Shown here piece by piece: positions 1 through 7,937 of a stretch of 64,000 bases of DNA. The notes under the pieces were generated by a model, which saw only the letters and a list, made by a program, of their open reading frames with translations, had not been told where the DNA came from and did no database searches. Each line of letters begins with the position of its first letter. Position 1 is the stretch's first letter. The position numbers were made by a program, and so were the translations under genes. Source of the DNA: Cupriavidus metallidurans CH34 (GTDB taxonomy: Bacteria > Pseudomonadota > Gammaproteobacteria > Burkholderiales > Burkholderiaceae); the NCBI RefSeq assembly GCF_000196015.1, contig NC_007974.2, forward strand, positions 62,001 through 126,000, in the 5' to 3' direction.

Positions 1-632
1 TCGCACGCATGCTCGACGCGACACTTGATGTGCTGCTCGTGCGCAAGATTGGCGCGCCCGGCTATCCGGAACTGGCGCTTGGTGCCGTGGTCGAGGGCGA
101 TGCCGGTGGCAGCGGGCCGCATACGGTCGTCAACGACGACCCGTGGGCACGCCGCGCGCTGGAGTCTGGCGCGTTCGATGCGGAACGCGGCCGTCAGCTT
201 GGCGAGATCTGCCGTCGACAGCAGCGGTATCGCCAGGGGCACCCCGTTACCGCGATGGCGGGCCGGCGCGTGATCGTTGTCGATGATGGCGTGGCTACCG
301 GCGCGACGATGCGTGCGGCGCTCGATGCCGTGCGCATGGCGGGTGCCGCGGAGGTCGTGGCGGCGGTGCCGGTGGGATCCGTGGATGGCCTCGACACGCT
401 CCGCGCCGTGGCGGATCGCGTGGTCTGCCTGAATATCCCCGAAAACTTTGGCGCGGTCGGCGCGTTCTATCTCGATTTCACGCAGACCTCGGATGACGAG
501 GCGCTGTCGCTGCTGCGCGAGGCCGCTGCCGTCGCACCGCCCCTGGCCACGCATGGTGCCTGGTCGCGCAATGGTGGTGTGTCAGGAGGTGGTGAGTCAG
601 GACACCTCAGCAACGGGCCGGCTGCCCACTGA
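1..632 (+). CDS. Phosphoribosyltransferase family protein (5' end cut by window)
   Basis: The reading frame is open to the left edge, so the N-terminus is missing; the first in-frame ATG at 9 lies inside conserved sequence (LDVLLVRKIGAPGYPELA) and is not the true start. The central segment VIVVDDGVATGATM (about residues 88-101 from that ATG) is the PRPP-binding loop of type I phosphoribosyltransferases. Proteins of this subgroup are soluble, uncharacterised PRTases of about 210-230 aa; the nucleobase substrate cannot be read from the sequence. The last 40 residues are low-complexity and Gly-rich. It converges on the aconitase-family operon with only 10 bases between stop codons. Confidence 0.85.
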   Translation, partial: ARMLDATLDVLLVRKIGAPGYPELALGAVVEGDAGGSGPHTVVNDDPWARRALESGAFDAERGRQLGEICRRQQRYRQGHPVTAMAGRRVIVVDDGVATGATMRAALDAVRMAGAAEVVAAVPVGSVDGLDTLRAVADRVVCLNIPENFGAVGAFYLDFTQTSDDEALSLLREAAAVAPPLATHGAWSRNGGVSGGGESGHLSNGPAAH

Positions 633-642
633 CACCAGGGTC

Positions 643-1155
643 TCAGACTTTATTGAGGCGGGCTTTGAGGTGCGGCACCAGCCCGCCCGCGTGCAACAGC
701 GCGCGCAGGAAATCGGGCACCGGTTCGCAGGATACGCGCCGGCCATCGCAGAGCCTGATCTCGGCCGCATCGAGGAAGAACGTGGCTCGCGCTCCGTCGG
801 CCAATGCGGCCGTATCCGCGCACACCAGCACCGGCAGCCCAATGTTGATCGCGTTGCGATAAAACAGCCCGGCGAACGACGACGCCAGCACGGCCGCCAC
901 GCCAAGATGCTTCAATGCCTGGGCTGCCTGCTCACGCGAAGACCCCATGCCGAAGTTGCTGCCCGCCACGATGACGTCGCCGGGTTTGACCGCGCCCGGA
1001 AACTCCGGCCGCAGGTTTTCCAGGCAGTGGCTTGCCAGCACATCGAGCCCGTCCTTCATGAATCGGCCCGGCGCCATCGCGTCGGTATCGACGTTTTCGC
1101 CGAAGCGCCAGATGCGGCCAGAGGGCGGGGGGTGGAAATCCGGAGCCGGGGTCAT
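643..1155 (-). CDS. Aconitase/3-isopropylmalate dehydratase family, small (swivel) subunit
   Basis: A 170-aa LeuD-like swivel-domain protein. It has the GENVDTDAMAPGRFMK start and the GSNFGMGSSREQA substrate-recognition loop typical of IPM dehydratase small subunits. It pairs with the large subunit encoded immediately upstream; its ATG overlaps that gene's TGA as ATGA, so translation is probably coupled. The true leucine-pathway leuCD normally sits with leuB. Here the partners are a Bug binding protein and a GntR regulator, so this is more likely a hydro-lyase for a catabolic 2- or 3-hydroxy diacid. The substrate is not identifiable from sequence. Confidence 0.85.
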   Translation of the reverse strand: MTPAPDFHPPPSGRIWRFGENVDTDAMAPGRFMKDGLDVLASHCLENLRPEFPGAVKPGDVIVAGSNFGMGSSREQAAQALKHLGVAAVLASSFAGLFYRNAINIGLPVLVCADTAALADGARATFFLDAAEIRLCDGRRVSCEPVPDFLRALLHAGGLVPHLKARLNKV

Positions 1156-2474
1156 GCCAGTAACGTGCGTGGGTCAGTGATGCAGCCGGTGGCGGCGCTG
1201 GCAGCCACGGTCATGGGCGATGCCAGCCATACGGCGCTACCTGCATCGCCCATGCGGCCGGGGAAGTTGCGCGCGGTCGAGGCGATGGCGCGGCTGCCGG
1301 CCGGAAAGCGTGTGGCGCCGTAGCCGGCGCACGCATTGCACGCGTTCGGCAGCAGCTCCGCGCCGGCATCCATCAGCACGCCGAGCGTCCCTTCGGTGGC
1401 CGCTTGTTGCTGGTCGCGCAGCGAGGCCGGCGCGACCTTCAACGACACGCCCGGTGCCACCTTGCGCCCGCGCAGCACGCGCGCGGCCATGCGCAGGTCT
1501 TCGAGCTTGGCGCCGGTGCAGGCGCCCAGATAGGCGATCTCGATCGGCGCGCCGGCGGCCTGGTCGACCGGGCCGCTGTTGGCCGGCGAATGCGGCGCGG
1601 CTACCTGCGGTACCAGCGTGCCGGCATCGAAGCGATGTGTGGCCAGTACCGGTGCGTCGGCATCGCTGCGCCACTGGCGCGGTTCGATCGCGGCGAGCGT
1701 GGCGGCATCGACGCCGGCATCGGCAAGCCATGCCATCGTCGTGGCATCCGGCGCGATCAGCGCCGTTTGCGCGCCGAGTTCGGTGCTCATGTTCGTGAGC
1801 GTCATGCGCTCCTGCATCGACAGCGTCTTTACCGTGCTCCCGGTGTATTCGATCACTTCGTAGCGGCCACCCGCCATACCCAGCGTGGCGCACAGGAACA
1901 GCATGATGTCCTTGGCGCAAACGCCGTCCGACAGCGTCCCCTGCCACTCGACCCGGATCGTGTTCGGCACACGCAGCCAGATCTCCCCCGTGGCCAGCAC
2001 ACCGGCCATTTCCGTGGCGCCGATACCGAACATGTACGCGCCAAAAGCGCCGCCCGTGGGGCTGTGGCTGTCGCCGCCGACGATGAAGCGTCCGGGCAGG
2101 ATATGGCCGCGCTCGGGCAGCACCACGTGGCAGATGCCTTCGTTGTCGATGAAGTTCTGAATGCCCGCTTCACGCACCCAGTCGCGCGTGAAGCGCAGAA
2201 TCGATTCGGCTTCGGGGTCGGCCGCAGGCACGTAGTGGTCGGTGACCACCACGAAGCGGGACGGATCCCAGACCTTTGCGCCGAGTTCGCGCAGCAGCGG
2301 CGCCACGCGGCGCGGTCCGCTCGAGTCGTGCGACATGGCCAGGTCGACCTTGCACATCACCACCGATCCCGGCGTGACATGCGACACACCTGCCGCACGA
2401 GCGACCAGTTTCTGGGCGAGTGTGGCGGGCAGTTGGCTGGGGTCGACCGCGGTCTTGCCGTGCGGCAGGGTCAT
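1152..2474 (-). CDS. Aconitase/3-isopropylmalate dehydratase family, large [4Fe-4S] subunit
   Basis: A 440-aa LeuC-like catalytic subunit that would isomerise or (de)hydrate a hydroxy-dicarboxylate using a labile 4Fe-4S cluster. The three cluster ligands are visible: Cys319 in GACTGAK, and Cys379 and Cys382 in NACNACAGYG. GGDSHSPTGGAFG around residues 133-145 is a family motif. The open frame runs further upstream, but ATG at 2474 is chosen because it matches family length and overlaps the preceding Bug gene's stop as ATGA. The CTGAK and NACAGYG variants differ from the CTNGR and GPCMG motifs of genuine LeuC, consistent with a divergent substrate group. Confidence 0.85.
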   Translation of the reverse strand: MTLPHGKTAVDPSQLPATLAQKLVARAAGVSHVTPGSVVMCKVDLAMSHDSSGPRRVAPLLRELGAKVWDPSRFVVVTDHYVPAADPEAESILRFTRDWVREAGIQNFIDNEGICHVVLPERGHILPGRFIVGGDSHSPTGGAFGAYMFGIGATEMAGVLATGEIWLRVPNTIRVEWQGTLSDGVCAKDIMLFLCATLGMAGGRYEVIEYTGSTVKTLSMQERMTLTNMSTELGAQTALIAPDATTMAWLADAGVDAATLAAIEPRQWRSDADAPVLATHRFDAGTLVPQVAAPHSPANSGPVDQAAGAPIEIAYLGACTGAKLEDLRMAARVLRGRKVAPGVSLKVAPASLRDQQQAATEGTLGVLMDAGAELLPNACNACAGYGATRFPAGSRAIASTARNFPGRMGDAGSAVWLASPMTVAASAATGCITDPRTLLA

Positions 2475-3511
2475 TCGGGCTTGGCTCCTGAATACTTCAC
2501 CACCGTGGCCCAGCGCTTGACGTCCTGCTTCACGAAATTCGCGAACGCCTCCGGCGGCATGGCACTGGGCTGCGCGCCATCGGTTTCCAGGCGCTTGCGC
2601 ACTGCGGGCTGCTCGAGCCCGTGGCGTGCGGCCTGATACAGTGCCTGTGTGATCTCCGGCGGCAGATTGGCCGGGCCGAACAGGCCGAACCACGCGCTGG
2701 ACTCGAAACCCTTCACGGTGGCGCCAATCGGCTGCGCACCCGGAAACTGCGGCAGCGGCGTCGGGCTGGTCACGCCGAGCACCTTGAGCTTGCCGGCCTT
2801 GACGTGCTGCGCCACGTTGATCGTGCTGGCGAACATCAGGTCAACCTGCCCCGCGAGCAGATCCGTGATGGCGGGCGTGGTGCCCTTGTACGGGATGTTG
2901 ACGATATACGTGCCCGTCATCATCTTGAACATGTCACCGGCCAGATGCACCGACGATCCCACCGCGCCGATGCCGAAGTTCAGCTTGCCCGGCTCGGACT
3001 TGGCCAGACGGATCAGTTCGGGGATGTTGTTGGCGGGCAGGTTGGGCCGTGCCACCAGCACGCTGGGCACGGTGGCCACGAGCGTGATCGGCGTGAAGTC
3101 CTGGATCGGATCGAACGGCAGCTTCTTGTACAGCGTCGCGTTGATCGTATGGCTGGTGAAGCTCATCAGCAGCGTAGTGCCGTCGGCCGGGCTCTTGGCC
3201 ACCATGTCGGCAGCGATATTGCCGCCTGCGCCGGGGCGGTTCTCGACCACCACGGGCTGGTCCAGCGTCTGCGACATTTCTTGGGCGATCGTGCGTGCCA
3301 GCGTGTCGGTGGTACCGCCCGCGGGCGCGCCTACGAGGATGCGGATAGGCTTGCCGCCAGCGATCGCAGCTTGCGCGGCCTGTGCGGAAGGCGCGATGCA
3401 CCACGCGGCCAGCGCGAGCAGCGCTGCACAGGATGCGCGCCGCTGGCTGCTGGCGGATTGCAGGGCAGACTTGCAGGCAGGCTGATGCTCGCCCGGGCGA
3501 ACGACTGGCAT
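2471..3511 (-). CDS. Tripartite tricarboxylate transporter substrate-binding protein (Bug/TctC family)
   Basis: A 346-aa periplasmic binding protein with a long N-terminal signal region (hydrophobic core around residues 28-42, cleavage near AQA). It has the Bug hallmark sequences KPIRILVGAPAGGTTDTLAR, PGAGGNIAADMVAK and YKGTTPAITDLLAGQVD. Such proteins deliver carboxylates to TctAB membrane components, but none are in this window, so it is an orphan Bug. An SD-like GAGGAG precedes the ATG. It is translationally coupled to the aconitase-family large subunit, suggesting the bound ligand is that enzyme's substrate or a precursor. Confidence 0.9.
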   Translation of the reverse strand: MPVVRPGEHQPACKSALQSASSQRRASCAALLALAAWCIAPSAQAAQAAIAGGKPIRILVGAPAGGTTDTLARTIAQEMSQTLDQPVVVENRPGAGGNIAADMVAKSPADGTTLLMSFTSHTINATLYKKLPFDPIQDFTPITLVATVPSVLVARPNLPANNIPELIRLAKSEPGKLNFGIGAVGSSVHLAGDMFKMMTGTYIVNIPYKGTTPAITDLLAGQVDLMFASTINVAQHVKAGKLKVLGVTSPTPLPQFPGAQPIGATVKGFESSAWFGLFGPANLPPEITQALYQAARHGLEQPAVRKRLETDGAQPSAMPPEAFANFVKQDVKRWATVVKYSGAKPE

Positions 3512-3611
3512 GACGAAAGCTCCTCGGTTGTGATGTGGAGTGCGCAGTATCGCCCGATTCTGATTCGTCGCGAGGCCGGTACGAGGAGTGGGTTCCGGCC
3601 TCGCCCGCAGG

Positions 3612-4394
3612 TCAGTCGCGCAGGCCCGTGCGGGTTTCGTTCTCCACCCACACGTTGGCGCTGTCCCCGCCGCCCATTGGCGACAGTTCCATGCGGTACT
3701 CGTAGCGGTCGGGTCGATACTGGCCCATCAGCAGTTGCACCGGACGCCCGTTCTTGTCGAGCACCACGCGGCGCACGGCCAGCAGCGCGCCGCCAACGGG
3801 CACGTCGAGCAGCGGGGCCACGACCACGTCGGCCAGGCGGGCCGTCAGCACTTGCGACGCGCGGCCCAGCTCCACACCGGCGGCTTCCAGCAGGCGCAGC
3901 ATCGGCGTGTTTTCCAGATCCTTGCGGGTCAGTGAGCGGCCCAGGTCGATCGGCAGGTAGACCGTGATGTGGGACAGAGGGCGGTTGCGGTAGTGACGCA
4001 CGCGCACGATCTTGACCACGGGATCGCCCACCTGGATCTGCAGCGCTTCCGCGACTTCAGGGGTGGCGTGCACCTCGTCGATCGAGATGACCTTGACCGC
4101 GGTCTTCTCGCCCATGTCGATGATGGCGCCGAGCAGGCTCGTGGCGCGTTCCTCGGTGACCTGCGGCCTGACTGGATGCGGGTTCACGAACGTCCCGAGT
4201 CCGCGATGGCGGCGGACCAGGCCTTCCTGAACCAGGCGGTCGAACACGCGCCGCATCGTCACGCGCGAAGCGTGAAATTGCTTGGCAAGGTCGATTTCGC
4301 CTGGCAGCGGGCCCTGGCCGAAGCGGCCTTCCACGATCTGCTGGCGGAGCACCACGTAAATCTGGTGATACAGGGGAACGACGGCTTCACTCAT
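3612..4394 (-). CDS. GntR-family transcriptional regulator (HutC/UTRA type)
   Basis: 260 aa. The N-terminal winged helix (residues about 8-75) contains the GntR signature EIDLAKQFHASRVTMRR and ends in RHRGLGTFV; the C-terminal half is a UTRA ligand-binding domain (LSHITVYLPIDLG). It is the first gene upstream of the Bug/aconitase-family operon on the same strand, 100 bases away, and is its likely regulator. The effector is probably a small carboxylate. An A-rich GGGAAACC precedes the ATG as a weak ribosome site. No operator could be assigned with confidence. Confidence 0.9.
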   Translation of the reverse strand: MSEAVVPLYHQIYVVLRQQIVEGRFGQGPLPGEIDLAKQFHASRVTMRRVFDRLVQEGLVRRHRGLGTFVNPHPVRPQVTEERATSLLGAIIDMGEKTAVKVISIDEVHATPEVAEALQIQVGDPVVKIVRVRHYRNRPLSHITVYLPIDLGRSLTRKDLENTPMLRLLEAAGVELGRASQVLTARLADVVVAPLLDVPVGGALLAVRRVVLDKNGRPVQLLMGQYRPDRYEYRMELSPMGGGDSANVWVENETRTGLRD

Positions 4395-5093
4395 GGTTTC
4401 CCTTGCGTAAGCGCTGACAAGTCCTAGACGCGTGTAATGTACTTTAAATCAGACATGGCGGCCAGCATCAAACGCACTCGCGGCGTGCGAAGCACAATCC
4501 GCGACCATATGTGTTGCGAGACGGCATCGAACGTCCGCCAGCCGCAAGAAAAGACGGTGTGCAGCGGCGATTCCTGCGCACCGGGGCGTAGTCATATGTC
4601 CGCGCGGCCCGGTTTCACGCGCTTGCAGCATGACGAAGCCGACACTGACTAGTCAGGCTTGCCGGCACCTTGGGGGGGGATGGTTGGGGGGCGGTGGCAT
4701 CGCTGTTTCACCGCCGTTACGCGGGTTGCCGTCTTCAGCGTGTCGCTCGTACGGTCATAACACATTGAATTTCTGGCATTTTTTTCGGACGTGCCGGGCC
4801 GGTTCGCCTGACGGCCAAAATCGGTGTCACACCGCTGTGACATGTCTACTCCCATGCACAGGTTCCTGGTGAATGTGCGGCGCACAACAAACGGAAAAAG
4901 TTCCCAGGGAATTCCGCGCCAGCCTTTGTATTTCAACGGGATGCGCCGCGCGCCATGCGTGCTGGCACTGAATATGCGCAGGGGAAGGCTGGTCCAGCAA
5001 CCGTGCGGGACCTGAACCTCCAGCCGGCGTTCTGGCTGTATGAGCGGTGGCCGGAGGCTGAGCCGCAATGTGAAATTCTCCTGGGAGCAACGT
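4395..5093. other. Divergent intergenic region between the gntR gene and the Gly-rich operon
   Basis: About 700 bases with no convincing gene on either strand. It must hold the promoters of both flanking genes. Visible elements are a 12-bp palindrome CTGACTAGTCAG (4645-4656), a G-run cluster at 4672-4697 (eight and six Gs separated by short spacers), a T-run at about 4779-4785, and a TGTCACA-N4-TGTGACA dyad at 4825-4842. Local base composition at 4740-4800 is more AT-rich than the surroundings. Confidence 0.6.
4825..4842. promoter_or_regulatory. 18-bp perfect dyad upstream of the Gly-rich operon
   Basis: TGTCACA-CCGC-TGTGACA, a 7-bp inverted repeat with a 4-bp centre, 250 bases upstream of the start codon at 5094. 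The half-site order is opposite to CRP (TGTGA-N6-TCACA), so it is not a normal CRP site. It could be an operator for an unidentified dimeric regulator. Confidence 0.4.
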
Positions 5094-6575
5094 ATGAACA
5101 AGACATTACTTGCGTCGGCGATTGCGCTGGCTTTTGGCATAGGTGGCCAGGCGCTGGCAAACCCGACGAACAACAACGAAAAGACCGGCACCACCAATAC
5201 CCAGAATGCGACGGCAACATCCACGCAGAGCGGTGCTGGTGCATCTGCGAATGAAAATTCGACGGCTCTCCAGGCTAATGGAAACTCTTCCTCGTCGACC
5301 ACCAACAAGACGAAGAACACCACCAACACCAACACCAACTCCAAGAATCACACCGATCAGGACATGCACGGCTATGGCAATGCCGCTGCGGCCAATGGCA
5401 GTACGGCTACCGCCAACTTCACCAACTCGTTCAACTCCAGCAAGGCGCTGGCCATCAGCAAGCTTGAAGGCTATGTGACCGGCAACTACATCCACAACAT
5501 CGGTAACGTTGCCACCAACAATGGCACCGCCAATGGTGGCGCGGGTGGCAAGGGTGGCGCCGGTTATGGCGGCGACGGCAAGGGCGGCTCGGGTGGTTCG
5601 GGTGGCGCTAGCGGCGCTGGTGGCGGCGGCGGCAGCGGCGGCTCGGCAATCAATGGCAGCGCCAAGGCGGGTTATGCCTCCAATGGCAGCGCAACCGCTG
5701 GCGATGGCGCGGCAGGCGGCAAGGCCGTTGGCTGGGCTGGCGATGGCGGCAACGCCAAGAGCAACGGTGGCGGCGCGCTCACGGCGAGCCTTGGCGTAGG
5801 CGGCTTCGGCGGCTCGGGCAAGGGCAGTGGCGGAGCCGCAGGTGCCGGCGCCCTGGGCGGCTTCGGTGGCGACGGCGGCAATGCCAAGGGTAGCGGTGGC
5901 GGTGCTCTGGGCGCCAGCGGTGGCCTGGGCGGCGACAGCGCTGCTGGGTCCGCGCTCGGCAAGGTCCATGGCAATGCCGGCAACAGCTCGGCTACTTCCG
6001 GAGCGGGTGGCAATGGCACCGGTGGTACTGCTTCGGGCACTGGTGGCGCGGGTAGCGGCACGGGCGGTGCAGGTGGTGCAGGCGGTGCGGCTACGGCAGC
6101 TGCCGCAGGCGGCGCAGGCACTGGTTCTGGCGGTGCTGGCGGCGCCAACACCTCGACTGCCGGCGCGGCAACTGGTGGCGCCGCGACTTCGACCGGCGGC
6201 GCCGGTGGTGCGCAGAACAGTGTTGCCGGCAACGGTGGCGCTGGCGGTGCAGCCACTAACGGCAGCGCAAGCAGCATGGCGTCGAATGGCAGCGCAACGG
6301 CAGGCAATGGCGCGGTTGGCGCTTCGTCTGGCGCTGGCGGTGCTGGTGGCGTGGGCATGGGCGGCACGGGTGGTACCGGCAACGGTGCGGTTGGCGGCGC
6401 TGGCGGCAACGGCGGCACCAACTATGTCGATGCAGGCACCTTCAACATGTCGAACATGATGTCCAGCGTCGGCCAGTCCGCAGCCGGCATCATGATGGCC
6501 AACCAGAACAGCGGCATGTCGTCGCTGGTGCAACAAAGCGTCAACGTCCAGGCGAACCTGGCAGTCGGCAAGTAA
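5094..6575 (+). CDS. Secreted glycine/alanine/serine/asparagine-rich repeat protein (candidate matrix or amyloid subunit)
   Basis: 493 aa. The signal peptide is residues 1-23 (MNKTLLASAIALAFGIGGQALA). An Asn/Thr/Ser-rich region follows to about 120, then ISKLEGYVTGNYIHNIGN, then about 300 residues of Gly-Gly-rich imperfect repeats (motifs GGxGG, GDGGNAK, ASNGSATAG) resembling silk- or PGRS-like sequence. A non-repetitive Asn/Gln-rich tail (about 443-493) contains QNSGMSSLVQQSVNVQANL. There are no cysteines. ATG 5094 is chosen because GGGAGCAAC precedes it and it begins a canonical signal peptide. It leads an operon with a C39 peptidase and an outer-membrane barrel, so it is probably the exported structural component. 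Similar proteins are sometimes annotated as haem-utilisation or adhesin proteins; nothing here supports haem. Confidence 0.8.
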   Translation: MNKTLLASAIALAFGIGGQALANPTNNNEKTGTTNTQNATATSTQSGAGASANENSTALQANGNSSSSTTNKTKNTTNTNTNSKNHTDQDMHGYGNAAAANGSTATANFTNSFNSSKALAISKLEGYVTGNYIHNIGNVATNNGTANGGAGGKGGAGYGGDGKGGSGGSGGASGAGGGGGSGGSAINGSAKAGYASNGSATAGDGAAGGKAVGWAGDGGNAKSNGGGALTASLGVGGFGGSGKGSGGAAGAGALGGFGGDGGNAKGSGGGALGASGGLGGDSAAGSALGKVHGNAGNSSATSGAGGNGTGGTASGTGGAGSGTGGAGGAGGAATAAAAGGAGTGSGGAGGANTSTAGAATGGAATSTGGAGGAQNSVAGNGGAGGAATNGSASSMASNGSATAGNGAVGASSGAGGAGGVGMGGTGGTGNGAVGGAGGNGGTNYVDAGTFNMSNMMSSVGQSAAGIMMANQNSGMSSLVQQSVNVQANLAVGK

Positions 6576-6590
6576 GTCCTTCGAGCGTCT

Positions 6591-6614
6591 GTACCGTTCC
6601 GCACGGAACGGTAC
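6591..6614 (+). other. Perfect hairpin between the Gly-rich gene and the rest of its operon
   Basis: A 10-bp perfect stem (GTACCGTTCC / GGAACGGTAC) with a GCAC loop, 15 bases after the stop codon at 6575. No T-run follows, so it is not a classical intrinsic terminator. It may stabilise the upstream message or act as a partial attenuator, giving more of the first protein than of the downstream ones. Confidence 0.55.
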
Positions 6615-6767
6615 AGCACCCGCAGGGTTGAATCGGATGGGGCAGTGCGTGCCGACGGCATTGTTTGTCGACCGCTCTGCCGCATCAGACGCCTGTAGGT
6701 CCGAAATCGCTTCCGACGCTGGCGGCCCGGATGGGGGGCCGTGCCTCGGGGCATGAGGAGACGCACC

Positions 6768-7229
6768 ATGCGATTGCATCGCCGAGCTGTCCTGGCAATG
6801 TCGACAGCCATCCTGGCCTGGCCGTTTGCGCAGGCTATTGCGGGGCCCCCCGTCGCCGAGGCATCCGCCACGGCCGTCGCGGTGGCAAGCAGTGATACAG
6901 GCGCAGCCACTGTTGTGGCGGGCGCGGCGGCAAGCGTGACGGCGGTAACGCCGGATGCTGCCCCCAAGTTGAATATTTTCGGCACGACAGCCAATGCGGT
7001 CGCGAGCAGCAAGCTCGATGACGTGCGCGGTGGCGCTGAACTGGTCGTCAACGACATGCGCCTGAACGGCACCGTGGGCGGCAACGCTGCCATCAACACG
7101 CTGTCGGGCAGCAACTATGTCTCGGACGGTTCGTTCGCCAATGCCGCGGGTTTGCCGACCGTGATCCAGAATTCGGGCAACAACGTACTGATCCAGAACG
7201 CGACCATCCTCAACGTCCAGTTCAAATGA
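6768..7229 (+). CDS. Small exported protein with internal R-G-G site and VIQN tail (Fap-like subunit candidate)
   Basis: 153 aa. Start 6768 is chosen because GAGGAG sits 7 bases upstream and it opens a signal peptide (hydrophobic core about 8-22, cleavage near AIA). An Ala/Val/Ser/Thr-rich stretch is followed by SKLDDVRGG at residues 81-89, where Leu at -7, Val at -4 and Gly-Gly match a double-glycine leader site. The tail VIQNSGNNVLIQNATILNV (132-150) is Asn/Gln-rich like amyloid repeats. Its stop overlaps the start of the C39 peptidase gene (ATGA). Its function is unknown; an amyloid nucleator or minor subunit processed by that peptidase is inferred from context only. Confidence 0.75.
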   Translation: MRLHRRAVLAMSTAILAWPFAQAIAGPPVAEASATAVAVASSDTGAATVVAGAAASVTAVTPDAAPKLNIFGTTANAVASSKLDDVRGGAELVVNDMRLNGTVGGNAAINTLSGSNYVSDGSFANAAGLPTVIQNSGNNVLIQNATILNVQFK

Positions 7230-7924
7230 TCATGCGCAGCCTGCTGTTGGCAGCCGCCACGCTGGCGGTGGCGCTGGGTGGCATCGCCGAAGCCCGCGCC
7301 GATACCATTCGCATTCCGGGCGATCAGGGCAACTCTTACACAGTGCCCGTGACCAGCCTGCGCGAAGCGCGCTTCCGCACGACCATCCGACAGCAATACG
7401 ACTTCAGCTGCGGCTCGGCCGCCGTGGCCACGCTACTGACCTTTCAGTACGGATTCCCCGTCAATGAAGAGACGGTCTTCGCCAACATGTATGTCAACGG
7501 CGATCAGGCCAAGATCCGCTCGGAAGGATTCTCCCTGCTTGACATGAAGCGGTTCCTCGAGTCGCGCGGGTTCCTGGCCGACGGCTACGAGTTGCCGCTA
7601 TCGAAGCTCGAGGAAGCGCAGATTCCGGCGATCGTGCTGATCGTCGAGAACGGTTATCACCACTTCGTCGTGATCAAGGGGATCAAGGGCGACCGCGTGC
7701 TGATCGGTGACCCCGCGCGCGGCACCCGCTCCATCGAGCGCGATCACTTCGAAAAGATCTGGGACAGCCAGTTGCTGTTCGTTATCCACAATCGCACGGA
7801 CCGCGCGCGATTCAACCTGGCAGCCGACTGGCGCGTGGCGCCGTCGGGCCCTTACTGGATGGGAGTTCCGCGAGACAGTCTGTTCTTCACCGTCATGCCA
7901 AAGCATGGCCCCGCCGATTTCTGA
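7226..7924 (+). CDS. Exported C39-family cysteine peptidase (FapD-like)
   Basis: 232 aa with a signal peptide (residues 1-25, ending EARA). The C39 papain-like fold elements are visible: the oxyanion Gln in RQQYDFSCGSAAVA with catalytic Cys62, His145/146 in GYHHFVVIKG and Asp162 in IGDPARG. C39 peptidases cleave after double-glycine motifs. Most are fused to ABC transporters; free, exported versions are known as FapD in functional-amyloid operons. The gene overlaps the preceding small exported protein by ATGA and is followed after 13 bases by another exported protein with an R-G-G site, so both neighbours are plausible substrates. Confidence 0.88.
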   Translation: MIMRSLLLAAATLAVALGGIAEARADTIRIPGDQGNSYTVPVTSLREARFRTTIRQQYDFSCGSAAVATLLTFQYGFPVNEETVFANMYVNGDQAKIRSEGFSLLDMKRFLESRGFLADGYELPLSKLEEAQIPAIVLIVENGYHHFVVIKGIKGDRVLIGDPARGTRSIERDHFEKIWDSQLLFVIHNRTDRARFNLAADWRVAPSGPYWMGVPRDSLFFTVMPKHGPADF

Positions 7925-7937
7925 GCTGAGGAACATC

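Noticed and set aside
643..2474. Calling the aconitase-like pair leuCD
   Set aside because: Cluster-region motifs and the Bug/GntR context differ from leucine-pathway genes, and leuB is not adjacent.
4672..4697. Declaring a G-quadruplex regulator
   Set aside because: The run is suggestive but the short GG tracts make folding uncertain; kept only as a minor observation.
5500..6420. CRISPR-like spacing in the Gly-rich gene
   Set aside because: Repeats are imperfect codon-level Gly/Ala repeats in one open frame, with no regular direct repeats and spacers.
5094..6575. Horizontal origin of the Gly-rich gene from mycobacterial PE_PGRS
   Set aside because: There is no PE domain; the signal peptide and neighbouring C39/barrel genes are proteobacterial.
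5106..6779. A 557-codon open frame on the strand opposite the Gly-rich gene
   Set aside because: It is the shadow of GC-rich repeat codons, has no ribosome site and no recognisable family, whereas the plus-strand frame has a signal peptide and operon context.
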